From the NCBI GenBank assembly GCA_034439755.1, contig JAWXAZ010000004.1, forward strand, positions 24,622 through 88,621: a stretch of DNA of 64,000 bases, in the 5' to 3' direction. This document shows, one piece after another, positions 51,574-60,496 of this stretch; position 1 is the stretch's first letter, and every line of letters begins with the position of its first letter. The notes beneath the pieces were generated by a model that worked only from the letters and a program-made list of their open reading frames with translations, did not search any database and was not told where the DNA came from. The stretch comes from B1 sp034439755 (GTDB lineage Bacteria > Bacteroidota > Bacteroidia > UKL13-3). The position numbers and the translations under genes are program-made.

Positions 51574-53169
51574 ATGACAAACAAAGACATCTCAGAAAAA
51601 GTAATGAAGAGTGCTGGTAAATCGCATCTCAATCTTACCCCTGCCGAATTGGTTCGCCATGCCATTATCAATGGAGAAGGAACCTTAAATGATTCTGGAG
51701 CCTTAATGGCCGATACAGGAGAATTTACCGGCAGGTCGCCAAAAGACAAATTCACCGTTTGTGACGCAAAAACAGAGAACACCGTATGGTGGGGAGATGT
51801 TAATTTCAAATTTGATGAATCAAAATTTGATGTGTTATTAGACAAGGTAATTAATCACTATGCTGGAAAGCAAGTTTATGCGCGTGATGCGTATGCTTGT
51901 GCAGACAGCCGCTACAAATTAAAATTGCGTGTGGTTAATGAAACTGCCTACCACAATTTATTTTGCTACAACTTATTTTTACGTCCGGAAGCGGCCGAAG
52001 CAGCAAACTATGAGCCAGAGTGGTTAATTTTAAATGCACCTAGCTTTAAAGCGGTGGCTGCAGAAGATGGTACCCGTCAACACAATTTCTCTATCATTAA
52101 TTTCACCAAAAAAATCATCTTGATTGGTGGAAGTGGTTATACAGGAGAAATGAAGAAAGGTATCTTTACGGTATTAAATTATCTTTTACCTGAAGAGCGA
52201 AACACGCTTTCTATGCATTGCTCGGCAAACATTGGTAAAGATGGCGATACCGCTATTTTCTTTGGTTTGTCTGGTACTGGAAAAACTACCTTAAGTGCTG
52301 ATCCAAATCGCAAATTAATTGGCGATGATGAGCATGGTTGGACAGACGACAGTGTATTCAATTTTGAAGGTGGATGTTATGCAAAATGCGTTGACTTAAC
52401 CCAAGAAAAAGAACCCCAAATTTTCAATGCCATTAAGTTTGGTGCCTTGTTAGAAAATACCCGTTTCATTCCTGGTACTTCTATGGTTGATTATACCAAT
52501 ATTAGTGTTACAGAAAACACCCGTGCAGCTTATCCAATTGATGCAATTGATAATATTGCCATTCCTTCGGTAGGAAAAATTCCAGAGAATATTTTCTTTT
52601 TAACTGCAGATGCTTTTGGTATTTTACCTCCAATTTCTAAATTAACACCAGAGCAAGCTATGTATAGTTTCATTAGTGGTTATACTGCTAAAGTTGCCGG
52701 CACAGAAGCAGGTGTTACAGAACCACAAGCTACTTTCTCTGCTTGTTTTGGCAAGGCTTTCCTTCCATTACACCCAGGTAAATATGCAAAAATGTTGGGC
52801 GAAAAATTGAAAGCCAATCCAAAAATCAATGTTTGGTTAATCAATACTGGTTGGACAGGCGGCGCATACGGTGTTGGTTCAAGAATGAAATTGCCTTTAA
52901 CCCGCGCCATGATTACAGCCGCATTAACGGGCGATTTAAACAAGGTAGGTTTTGAAGCACATCCAGTTTTTGGATACCAAATGCCAACTAGCTGTCCTAA
53001 TGTGCCAGATGAATTGTTGAATCCACGCAATACTTGGAGCGATAAATCGGCATACGATGCGCAAGCAAACAAATTGGCGAACATGTTTGTGAAAAACTTT
53101 GAACAATATGCTAGCGGAGTAGATGCCGATATTTTAGGCGCTGCACCAAAAGCTACACAACAAGCATAA
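51574..53169 (+). CDS. pckA: phosphoenolpyruvate carboxykinase (ATP)
   Basis: The 531-residue enzyme interconverts oxaloacetate and PEP + CO2 with ATP. Motifs: TGRSPKDKFTV, the kinase P-loop GLSGTGKTTLSAD (231-243), IGDDEHGW, and FIPGTSMVDY and NTRAAYPID. Length is typical of the ATP-dependent form. Start MTNKDIS is chosen since a TAnnTTTG box ends 30 bp before it and the longer frame begins at a TTG inside that promoter. Besides gluconeogenesis, in many anaerobic or capnophilic Bacteroidota it works in the carboxylating direction, which would need bicarbonate/CO2 and links it to the neighbouring transport genes. Confidence 0.96.
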   Translation: MTNKDISEKVMKSAGKSHLNLTPAELVRHAIINGEGTLNDSGALMADTGEFTGRSPKDKFTVCDAKTENTVWWGDVNFKFDESKFDVLLDKVINHYAGKQVYARDAYACADSRYKLKLRVVNETAYHNLFCYNLFLRPEAAEAANYEPEWLILNAPSFKAVAAEDGTRQHNFSIINFTKKIILIGGSGYTGEMKKGIFTVLNYLLPEERNTLSMHCSANIGKDGDTAIFFGLSGTGKTTLSADPNRKLIGDDEHGWTDDSVFNFEGGCYAKCVDLTQEKEPQIFNAIKFGALLENTRFIPGTSMVDYTNISVTENTRAAYPIDAIDNIAIPSVGKIPENIFFLTADAFGILPPISKLTPEQAMYSFISGYTAKVAGTEAGVTEPQATFSACFGKAFLPLHPGKYAKMLGEKLKANPKINVWLINTGWTGGAYGVGSRMKLPLTRAMITAALTGDLNKVGFEAHPVFGYQMPTSCPNVPDELLNPRNTWSDKSAYDAQANKLANMFVKNFEQYASGVDADILGAAPKATQQA

Positions 53170-53191
53170 GCTTTGTGAAATACTTTTTAGG

Positions 53192-53224
53192 AAAGAGACA
53201 CTCATTAGGGTGTCTCTTTTTTAT
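53192..53224 (+). terminator. pckA terminator
   Basis: AAAGAGACAC pairs with GTGTCTCTTT over an 8-nt loop, followed by T residues. Confidence 0.9.
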
Positions 53225-53242
53225 TTTTATCAATAATTAACC

Positions 53243-53542
53243 ATGCAATCCGATCCCAAAGAAAAACATGACCCTGGATTTTTGTTTTCACTCAACCTCA
53301 TGTTGTTGGGCGGTACCCTGTTGCTCTTTGTTATCATTACCCTTAACAAACTGTTTATTCATTACCAAAGCGAATCCTTCGACCATTCTAGGGGAATGTT
53401 ATATTCTATCAATATTTTGGAAACTGAATCCTTTAGCATCAACAGCGTTTCGGAACTCTACCTCACCTGGTTTTCTTTCCTCATTTCCCTTGCTGGCTTG
53501 GTGGCAATTGTGGTTAAATTGGCCAAATCTTGGAAGTATTAA
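53243..53542 (+). CDS. small two-helix membrane protein, unknown
   Basis: The 99-residue protein has two hydrophobic segments (LFSLNLMLLGGTLLLFVIIT and YLTWFSFLISLAGLVAIVVK) and a short polar loop with SESFDHSRGMLYS. I do not recognise a family. It is followed immediately by rsmE with no gap (stop at 53540-53542, ATG at 53543), so the two are coupled. It follows the pckA terminator. Confidence 0.75.
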   Translation: MQSDPKEKHDPGFLFSLNLMLLGGTLLLFVIITLNKLFIHYQSESFDHSRGMLYSINILETESFSINSVSELYLTWFSFLISLAGLVAIVVKLAKSWKY

Positions 53543-54259
53543 ATGCAGCTTTTTTATTACCCAAATTTACAAGAACAAGAAAGCTTTTCCTTTGGTGAAG
53601 AAGAATCGAAGCATTGTATAAAAGTGCTTCGTAAAAAGAACGGCGACCAGCTTCAACTCATAGATGGCAAAGGCTTTGAGGCAAAGGCTATCATCACCCA
53701 AGATCATCCAAAAAAATGTTCCGGTTTAATCAAACAACGCATACAACATAAGCCAGCGCGCAACTATTACGTGCACTTGGCCATTGCCCCAACAAAGAAC
53801 CTAGACCGCATAGAATGGATGCTCGAAAAGGCCATAGAAATTGGCCTCGATGAAATAACATTTCTGCAATGCCAAAACAGCGAACGCGTAAAATTAAACT
53901 TAGAGCGCTTTCATAAAATTGCTATTTCGGCCATTAAACAAAGTAAGCAGTATTACTTGCCCATCATAAATCCTTTGGTTTCCTTTCAAGATTTTGTTGA
54001 AAAAAGCGCTTTGGTTCAGACCAAATTTATTGCTTGGTGCCCAACAGAAGACACCCAAACTTTATTTAAACAAATTCCCTTAAACAGGCCCTCCAACCAT
54101 ATTTTATTGGTGGGTCCTGAAGGAGATTTTACAAGCGATGAAGTGATGTTGGCTCAAACCAAAGGCTATATACCATGCACATTAGGCAAAAACATTTTGC
54201 GCAGCGAAACAGCCGGCCTATTTGGCATAAGCTTATTTGCCGCCAAGCATTTAGGCTAA
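53543..54259 (+). CDS. rsmE: 16S rRNA (uracil1498-N3)-methyltransferase
   Basis: The 238-residue SPOUT enzyme methylates U1498 of 16S rRNA. It has an N-terminal PUA-like domain (1-70; KHCIKVLRKKNGDQLQLIDG) and the knotted SPOUT domain with LAIAPTKNLDRIEWMLEKAIE, HILLVGPEGDFTSDEV and TLGKNILRSETA. The stop overlaps the convergent beta-helix gene by 4 bp (CTAA). Exact motif copy at 54013 encodes ALVQTKFI, a stretch where the family is variable. Confidence 0.94.
   Translation: MQLFYYPNLQEQESFSFGEEESKHCIKVLRKKNGDQLQLIDGKGFEAKAIITQDHPKKCSGLIKQRIQHKPARNYYVHLAIAPTKNLDRIEWMLEKAIEIGLDEITFLQCQNSERVKLNLERFHKIAISAIKQSKQYYLPIINPLVSFQDFVEKSALVQTKFIAWCPTEDTQTLFKQIPLNRPSNHILLVGPEGDFTSDEVMLAQTKGYIPCTLGKNILRSETAGLFGISLFAAKHLG
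54013..54022 (+). repeat. GGTTCAGACC motif, exact copy 9 (in rsmE)
   Basis: Context gctttGGTTCAGACCaaattt; encodes LVQT in SALVQTKFI. Confidence 0.9.
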
Positions 54260-56121
54260 GGCAATAACAACAAATTTGCAAACGCCTTTAGCACACCATT
54301 TTCTTTTAATTGAACAGAATATACACCCGATTGGTTAGGCAAATTGGCACCAGAAAAAGTAAAAATCCTTTGACCATTAATGGTTTGATCATTCAAAACA
54401 GTGAGCGATTGTGAAGCATAACCTGTGGCGTTTATCATGCAAAAAGTTAAGCTGCCCAACAAACTATTATTTCCCAACACAAGCTCAAAAGTTTGATTTT
54501 GGCTGAGTGAAATAGACAGTGGATTGGGCATTAAAAACATAGACAAAAAACTACTCGTATTGCTAGGAGCTAAATACTCCAAGGCACCAAAATCTGGCAA
54601 GCTTCCTTGCGGTCTGCTCACTCCCACTAAATCCCTATTTAAAAAAGAATTGGCCAAAACAATGCTCCCCACACCCGCATCCACCGCGGTAGATAAACCT
54701 TGTAACCCGTAATCGCCTTGAGAGAAATTATTAAAATTCACCGCCTGAATTTCGTTGCTATAGAAATTATTGCCCAAGGTGCTTTTATTGTTTACCGAAA
54801 TAAAAGATGGTGCAAACACGGTTGAATAATTAGGCACTGAATTGCTGGCATAAATTCCATTAATAGGCGTTGCCATGGTTTGATTTATATTGGTATCAAT
54901 AAGTATCAAATTATTGACAAATTGACTATTGAAAATATAAGCAAATGAATTGCCATTAATTCCTTGCGGGGCCCAAGTATTATAAGGCGCACCCACCCGG
55001 TAAATTTTAGGAATTAGGATGGTATTATGTGCTACTAAATAAGGCAATTTAGGCACATTTACATCTTTACAAACTTTGTCGTTTATATAAATGCCATAGG
55101 TTAAGCTTGAATTAACCAACTGCCCTAAATTATTAAAGGTACCTCGCACGGCAGCAGAATTTCCTGGATTAATGATAAGGTTATTATAGATCGAAGTTCC
55201 CACACCAAAACATTGAATACCGCTTCCTTTTCCGTTCTTAATGATGTTGCGGTATACCTTGGCTTGAGAAGGCTGTCCAATAAAAATTCCAGATTGCTGA
55301 TTCATCACATCTGCCCAACTGTCGTTTATCACATAATTATCATAAATCTCCACAGCCTCTGCCGCGGCTACTTGTATGCCATCCCAGCCCGCACTGTCCA
55401 CTATATTTTCATACACCTTTACACCCATAATCTTATGGGGCAAAACATTGCCATTAAAGGCTGGATTGGTACAGGTTAATTTAGCACCTGCACCATCTGC
55501 ATAACTGGTATTACCAATGTAAAAACCCTCGTTGCCCACATGGTGAATATAATTATGGTGAAACCTTAAATCGTACATCACAAATGAGGTATAACTTAAA
55601 ATATTGCTGCAATTCATATCGGTTTTTGCAACCATACCACTCGAAGAAACCCGACTAACCTCTAAGCCTTCCACCTCAAAGTTACTGCTAAAATAATTAA
55701 TGCTTAGGGCCGAACCTAAAGGCACTTGCGTAATTAAAATGCCATAAGCCAAGCTTGGGTTATTCTTGCCACTAAGCTTGATATACCGGCAATTAGAAAA
55801 ACTCAAACCATAATATCCACCAATGGGTTTAGTAAAAATTACTTGAGAATTTTGGTTACAAATAACAATTGGATTTAACGAATCGCCCAATAAGTTATCT
55901 ATGCGCATAGGGTTTCTATTACCACCCACCAGTAGCAACGAATCGCCATTACTTATATTCACATCTAAGGTATTATAAACTTGGCTCGCCTGCCCTGCGT
56001 TAAGCGCATTATTCTGTCTAATCCAATCTACTCCAGATGGAACAACAATGCTTGTGGCAATTAGGCTGTTTTGCAAAAATGCAAATAAGAGAAGTAAGGA
56101 TAGCTTATGTATAATTTTCAT
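54256..56121 (-). CDS. secreted right-handed beta-helix protein
   Basis: The 621-residue protein has a signal peptide (MKIIHKLSLLLLFAFLQNSLIAT), then parallel beta-helix repeats over about residues 90-480 (patterns such as IKLSG, FHHNYIHHVGNEGFYIG, KVYENIVDSAGWDGIQV, EIYDNYVIND, KVYRNIIKNGKGSGIQC). This is the fold of polysaccharide lyases and related surface enzymes. The last 90 residues (from MFLMPNPLSI to GVYSVQLKENGVLKAFANLLLLP) look like a type IX secretion C-terminal signal domain (PNP start, GVYxVQL...G, K). So it is probably secreted across the outer membrane. The family gives no substrate. Confidence 0.85.
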   Translation of the reverse strand: MKIIHKLSLLLLFAFLQNSLIATSIVVPSGVDWIRQNNALNAGQASQVYNTLDVNISNGDSLLLVGGNRNPMRIDNLLGDSLNPIVICNQNSQVIFTKPIGGYYGLSFSNCRYIKLSGKNNPSLAYGILITQVPLGSALSINYFSSNFEVEGLEVSRVSSSGMVAKTDMNCSNILSYTSFVMYDLRFHHNYIHHVGNEGFYIGNTSYADGAGAKLTCTNPAFNGNVLPHKIMGVKVYENIVDSAGWDGIQVAAAEAVEIYDNYVINDSWADVMNQQSGIFIGQPSQAKVYRNIIKNGKGSGIQCFGVGTSIYNNLIINPGNSAAVRGTFNNLGQLVNSSLTYGIYINDKVCKDVNVPKLPYLVAHNTILIPKIYRVGAPYNTWAPQGINGNSFAYIFNSQFVNNLILIDTNINQTMATPINGIYASNSVPNYSTVFAPSFISVNNKSTLGNNFYSNEIQAVNFNNFSQGDYGLQGLSTAVDAGVGSIVLANSFLNRDLVGVSRPQGSLPDFGALEYLAPSNTSSFLSMFLMPNPLSISLSQNQTFELVLGNNSLLGSLTFCMINATGYASQSLTVLNDQTINGQRIFTFSGANLPNQSGVYSVQLKENGVLKAFANLLLLP

Positions 56122-56498
56122 AGGTAGAATTATTTAAAAGTTCAATTTAAATAATTTTCTAGCACAAAACAAATAGAAAATTAGGCTAGTTGAATAGCGT
56201 AATGCCCATGCCTATTTTAAAACCTCCCAAATAACATTTTTGTTTAGTTAAATTGTTTAAACTAAGCCAAAACGGCCAATGCGTTATTACTTTTTTCAGT
56301 ATTAACCTTGGCAAAACAATCAAATGGTATTAACCATTTAATAAAGATAGGCAAAGTAACAAAGATAAGGGCCCTAAGCCAACAGAATTAGTAAAAAAAT
56401 AATCCAATTTATTATGCAAAGCCCACATAAAGAAATGTTTTTGTTGAATTCGTAAAAAAATAATCCAATTTATAATGCAAAGCCCACATATTTGTACC
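56122..56498. other. spacer upstream of DUF4159 with 45-bp direct repeats
   Basis: The 377-bp spacer contains TTAGTTaaattgtttAAACTAA (near 56242) and AAATGGT-ATTA-ACCATTT (56322-56339) hairpins and two direct repeats (56385-56429, 56446-56490). No gene is seen. Confidence 0.6.
56385..56490 (+). repeat. two 45-bp direct repeats
   Basis: 56385-56429 and 56446-56490 match at 43 of 45 positions (A/C at the sixth, T/A near the middle), 61 bp apart, containing TAAAAAAATAATCCAATTTA. The second copy ends 8 bp before the chosen start of the DUF4159 gene. Confidence 0.9.
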
Positions 56499-57155
56499 AT
56501 GAAGTTGATAAAGGTTCTTATACTCATTACTGCCCTCGGAATGCTCCAATCTTTTTCCCCGCCAGAAATTAAAATTGCGCGCTTAAAATACAATGGAGGT
56601 GGAGATTGGTATGCGAATAAAACATCCTTACCCAATCTGTTAAAATTTTGCAACCGACAATTATCCTTAAATCTGGCAGTAGAAGAAGATATTGTTGATG
56701 TAGGAAGCGCCGAGTTATTTAATTATCCTTTTGTGCATTTAACGGGACATGGCAATGTTATTTTGAGCGACCAAGAAGCTAAAAACTTACGCAATTATTT
56801 AGTGGCAGGCGGGTTTTTACATGCCGACGACAATTACGGATTGGATAAATTTTTTAGAAAGGAAATGAAAAAAGTTTTTCCCGAGTTAAGCTTTGTAGAA
56901 TTGCCTTTTAACCATCCCATTTATCACCAGGCATTTCAATTTACCAATGGCCTCCCTAAAGTACATGAGCACGACAACAAACCACCACAAGGATTCGGGA
57001 TAATCTACGAAGGAAGGTTGGTTTGTTTTTATACCTACGAATGCGATTTGGGCAATGGCTGGGAAGACCAAGAAATCTATAACGACCCAGAAGCCACACG
57101 CACCAAGGCCTTACAAATGGGCGCAAATATTATTCAATATGCCTTTACAAAATAA
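56499..57155 (+). CDS. DUF4159 family secreted protein
   Basis: The 218-residue protein has a signal peptide (MKLIKVLILITALGMLQSFS), followed by ARLKYNGGGDWYANKTSLPNL, FVHLTGHGNVILSDQEAKNL, YLVAGGFLHADDNYGLDKFF and NHPIYHQAFQF, as in DUF4159, whose role is unknown (a GATase-like Rossmann fold is suspected). Start ATG 56499 gives a clean signal peptide; the open frame begins 24 nt earlier inside the second direct repeat. It stands alone. Confidence 0.9.
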   Translation: MKLIKVLILITALGMLQSFSPPEIKIARLKYNGGGDWYANKTSLPNLLKFCNRQLSLNLAVEEDIVDVGSAELFNYPFVHLTGHGNVILSDQEAKNLRNYLVAGGFLHADDNYGLDKFFRKEMKKVFPELSFVELPFNHPIYHQAFQFTNGLPKVHEHDNKPPQGFGIIYEGRLVCFYTYECDLGNGWEDQEIYNDPEATRTKALQMGANIIQYAFTK

Positions 57156-57503
57156 AAAAGCCAAATCTTCTTCTGAAACTACTTTCCCAAGGTTTACTAT
57201 TTAGTCAATAATTCCCGCCATTTCATAATCAACCTATAAAGGACTAGTAATACTTTTAGAAGCATTTAAAATTTCCATCGCTACAATATTTCCATGGGCA
57301 TCATAATCTAAATTAACACCTGGTTTTTCCTCCTCACTTTCAGTTATGGCATTGTTGTTAAAAACAATTTTCATAACATCTACTTCTTTATCGAATCTAA
57401 CTTTCATAGATCCAATATTTTAAAACCTTACTTGTTTTATCAATGGCTAAAAATAGTCATAACAAAAAATCTACCCCATTTTCATTAACGGTAGTTTGAT
57501 AGA
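57156..57503. other. spacer holding the DUF2283 gene
   Basis: Apart from the DUF2283 gene (57234-57407) the 348-bp spacer between the DUF4159 gene and pntB contains nothing I can identify. Confidence 0.6.
57234..57407 (-). CDS. DUF2283 family small protein
   Basis: This 57-residue protein is shorter than the usual ORF cut-off. It reads MKVRFDKEVDVMKIVFNNN, then EEEKPGVNLDYDAHGNIVAM and EILNASK, which matches the DUF2283 pattern (V-Y-D-x-D-x-L...E...G-V...DY-D..G.I-V-G-I-E-I-L-x-A-S). The protein is soluble and of unknown function; family genes are often near toxin-antitoxin modules (DUF4258), but no such partner is seen here. The frame ends in TAG at 57234-57236. Confidence 0.85.
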   Translation of the reverse strand: MKVRFDKEVDVMKIVFNNNAITESEEEKPGVNLDYDAHGNIVAMEILNASKSITSPL

Positions 57504-58970
57504 TTAACCCAACGCCTTAATCTCACTTACCAATTCTGTAAGCGCTTTCTTGGCATCGCCAAACAACATACTTGTTTTAGATTTGTAGAAAAGTTCGTTC
57601 TCAATGCCTGCATAACCTGCTTTCATAGAACGCTTATTTACAATTACGTTGGCGGCATTTTCTACATCCAAAATTGGCATCCCAAAAATAGGCGAATTTG
57701 GATCTGTTTTAGCCGCAGGATTTACCACATCATTTGCCCCAACCACCAATACCACATCGGTTGAATTAAACTCTGGATTAATCTCTTCCATTTCAACCAA
57801 CTTATCGTAACTCACATTACTTTCTGCCAACAACACATTCATGTGCCCTGGCATACGTCCGGCCACTGGATGAATAGCATATTTAACTTCCACACCTTCC
57901 GACTCTAACAACAGCTCCAAATCGTGCACCACATGCTGCGCTTGGGCCACTGCCAATCCATAACCGGGTACAATAATTACCTTCTTTGCATAGCGCATTA
58001 AAATGGCGGCATCACTTGCACTTACTTCTTTTATGCTACCTTCAAAAGTTGAACTGCCCACCGCTTCGCCTTTGGCTCCTCCACCAAAGTTTCCAATTAA
58101 CACATTGAGCAAAGAACGGTTCATGGCCTTACACATCACAATGGTCAGTAAGGTTCCGGCTGAACCAACCAATATTCCCCCTACCAACATGACTTTGTTA
58201 TCGTATAAGAATCCACCGCAAGCCGCAGCAACACCAGTAAAAGAGTTCAATAAAGAAATTACAACCGGCATATCTGCACCACCAATTGGCAACACAAATA
58301 ATATTCCGTAAAGCAAAGACAAGGTTAAAACCAAATAGAAGAACAAGGTGATATTGCCACCTGTGCCAGAAATAACCATATAGGCAATACCAAAAATGAC
58401 CAATAGCAAGCCTATATTGATGACTTGTTGCTGCCCAAATGATTTATCTTTAACGTTGCCACTTAATTTACCCCAAGCTACCATACTGCCCGAAAAAGAA
58501 ACAGAGCCAATGATCATACCTACAAGAATAATTAATAATTTTCCAGCCAACGCTGCCGAAGCACCAGGTGCTAAAAACATAACTGCTGCAATTGGGTTCG
58601 ACAAAGCATCGCTTAGGTGTTGAAATTCGATGATGGAAATTAGCATGGCACAAGCGCCTCCCATTCCATTAAACAAACTCACCATTTCTGGCATGGCTGT
58701 CATTTGAACCTTCTTTGCTGCAATAAAACCTAAGACAGTACCTACTGCCAATCCACCAAAAATAAAGGGTAGGTTATGCAAATGTTTAGCCTCTCCAGCA
58801 TCATCATAAGTATATAAAAATATGGTGCCAAAAATAGCAATGGTCATACCAAAGGCTGCTATTAAATTGCCCTTTCTTGCCTTAGCCGGATTACCCAAAA
58901 ACTTTAGTCCGATAATAAATGTTACCGAGCCTATAAGGTATATAATTTGAAGAATATATTGATTGATCAT
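57504..58970 (-). CDS. pntB: NAD(P) transhydrogenase subunit beta
   Basis: The 488-residue subunit has about eight or nine membrane segments (from IIYLIGSVTFIIGLKFLG) and the C-terminal NADP-binding domain with VIIVPGYGLAVAQAQHVVHDL, HPVAGRMPGHMNVLLAESNV, DVVLVVGANDVVNPAA and GYAGIENELFY. It couples proton translocation to hydride transfer from NADH to NADP+, supplying NADPH. It is last in the unit pntA1-pntA2-pntB. Confidence 0.96.
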   Translation of the reverse strand: MINQYILQIIYLIGSVTFIIGLKFLGNPAKARKGNLIAAFGMTIAIFGTIFLYTYDDAGEAKHLHNLPFIFGGLAVGTVLGFIAAKKVQMTAMPEMVSLFNGMGGACAMLISIIEFQHLSDALSNPIAAVMFLAPGASAALAGKLLIILVGMIIGSVSFSGSMVAWGKLSGNVKDKSFGQQQVINIGLLLVIFGIAYMVISGTGGNITLFFYLVLTLSLLYGILFVLPIGGADMPVVISLLNSFTGVAAACGGFLYDNKVMLVGGILVGSAGTLLTIVMCKAMNRSLLNVLIGNFGGGAKGEAVGSSTFEGSIKEVSASDAAILMRYAKKVIIVPGYGLAVAQAQHVVHDLELLLESEGVEVKYAIHPVAGRMPGHMNVLLAESNVSYDKLVEMEEINPEFNSTDVVLVVGANDVVNPAAKTDPNSPIFGMPILDVENAANVIVNKRSMKAGYAGIENELFYKSKTSMLFGDAKKALTELVSEIKALG

Positions 58971-59002
58971 AATCTAAATATTGAATGATAAATTAGCTGC
59001 TC

Positions 59003-59296
59003 CTATTTCTTTTTCTTAAACATTTCCAACATCCTATCCGTTACCACAAATCCACCCACCACATTTAAGGTTCCTAAAACCACAGCCAAAAAACCTAATA
59101 TAAGAGACAAGGTATGTTCTGCTTGCCCCATAACAATAATGGAACCAATAATTACTACACCATGAATGGCGTTAGCGCCGCTCATGAGCGGTGTATGAAG
59201 CACGCTTGGCACATGGCCAATAAGTTCTATCCCTACAAAAATCATGAGAATGATGAGGTAGAGGAGTTCGATGTTTTGGTTTATAAATGATAGCAT
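59003..59296 (-). CDS. pntA2: NAD(P) transhydrogenase subunit alpha, membrane part
   Basis: The 97-residue protein holds three membrane segments (YLIILMIFVGIELIG, AIHGVVIIGSIIVMG, LILGFLAVVLGTLNVVGGFVV) and the conserved HVPSVLHTPLMSGANAIHG loop of the alpha C-terminus. The split of alpha into soluble A1 and membrane A2 subunits is common outside enterobacteria. It lies 32 bp before pntB. The ATG follows the heptamer array. Confidence 0.94.
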   Translation of the reverse strand: MLSFINQNIELLYLIILMIFVGIELIGHVPSVLHTPLMSGANAIHGVVIIGSIIVMGQAEHTLSLILGFLAVVLGTLNVVGGFVVTDRMLEMFKKKK

Positions 59297-59300
59297 TTTA

Positions 59301-59395
59301 ATTATGAATTATGAGTTATGAATTATAAATTATGAGTTATGAGTTATGAGTTATGAGTTTCTATTCATTCAAAATTCATAATTCATAATTCATAA
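59301..59395. repeat. inverted heptamer array between pntA1 and pntA2
   Basis: The left arm is eight units of ATTATGA / GTTATGA / ATTATAA (59301-59356); the right arm is three units of TTCATAA, the reverse complement (59375-59395). The arms can fold into a long AT hairpin. The array fills the 99-bp spacer inside the operon, and its continuation TTATTTA supplies the pntA1 stop codon (59396-59398). Confidence 0.9.
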
Positions 59396-60496
59396 TTATT
59401 TAAGAATATTCCCTTGATGACAAATAAGGGTGCCTTTGGTGATGTCTTCCTCTAGTTCCCATTTAAAAGCATCTTTTGTGGCTAAATGAGTTAATAGGTT
59501 TTGAATATTTTTGGCATAAAGTTCACTCGCATTTTGTGGTAAGGTAGCAGGTAAGTTTCCTTGACCAATAACAGATACGCCATGCTTTACCACGGTTTTA
59601 TCCAATTCGCTTAATTCGCAATTTCCGCCCTGCTCTACCGCCATATCCACAATTACACTGCCCAATTTCATTTGCTTCACTTGGTCTTCTGTAATTAAAA
59701 TAGGGGCTTTTCTTCCCATTACCAAAGCGGTTGTAATAACTAAATCTGCCATAAATAAACTTTTATTTACCGCCTCTTTTTGTTTGGCCAAATATTCTGC
59801 AGAAACCTCTTTGGCATAACCACCTTCAACCTTGGCTGCCTCATCACTTTTAACCTCAATAAACTTTCCACCCAAACTCTCTACCTGCTCTTTTGTTTCT
59901 GGTCGCACATCGCTCACTTCTACAATAGCACCCAAACGTTTTGCGGTAGCAATAGCTTGCAATCCAGCCACACCTGCACCATAAATTAGCACCCTCGATG
60001 GTATTACAGTTCCCGCAGCGGTCATTAACATTGGAAATATTTTACCCATATTGGCCGCCCCTAAAATTACGGCCTTATAACCAGCCAAATTCGCTTGAGA
60101 ACTTAAGGCATCCATGTTTTGTGCACGCGAAATTCTAGGGATGGCATCCATGCTAAAAGCACTTATTTTTCGGGCATTTAATTGCTGAACCAATTCTGCA
60201 TTAAATCCGGCATACATATAAGATATTGAAGCCGCACCTTCTTTTAGCAAGGCAATTTCTGAAGCATCGGGGGCATTCACCTTTGCCAAAATATCACAAC
60301 CAGCAATGGCATCTGCCTTTGCCACAATGGTACAACCTACTTTGGAATATGCCTCATCGCTAAAATTGGATGCATATCCACATTGAGATTCAACTACCAA
60401 CTCGTGGCCATTCTTAATCAACTGCTGAGCAACCTGCGGCGTTATAGCCACCCTGTTCTCACCTTGTCTTATTTCTTTAACTACTGCAATCTTCAT
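59396..60496 (-). CDS. pntA1: NAD(P) transhydrogenase subunit alpha, NAD-binding part
   Basis: The 366-residue soluble subunit shows the AlaDH/PNT fold: MKIAVVKEIRQGENRVAITP (1-20), SYMYAGF, FSMDAIPRISRAQNMDALSSQANLAGYKAVILGA, RVLIYGAGVAGLQAIATAKRLGAIVEVSDVRPETKEQVESLGGKFIEV and VVDMAVEQGGNCELSE. It binds NADH. It ends in CHQGNILK, where the heptamer array takes over. Confidence 0.95.
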   Translation of the reverse strand: MKIAVVKEIRQGENRVAITPQVAQQLIKNGHELVVESQCGYASNFSDEAYSKVGCTIVAKADAIAGCDILAKVNAPDASEIALLKEGAASISYMYAGFNAELVQQLNARKISAFSMDAIPRISRAQNMDALSSQANLAGYKAVILGAANMGKIFPMLMTAAGTVIPSRVLIYGAGVAGLQAIATAKRLGAIVEVSDVRPETKEQVESLGGKFIEVKSDEAAKVEGGYAKEVSAEYLAKQKEAVNKSLFMADLVITTALVMGRKAPILITEDQVKQMKLGSVIVDMAVEQGGNCELSELDKTVVKHGVSVIGQGNLPATLPQNASELYAKNIQNLLTHLATKDAFKWELEEDITKGTLICHQGNILK

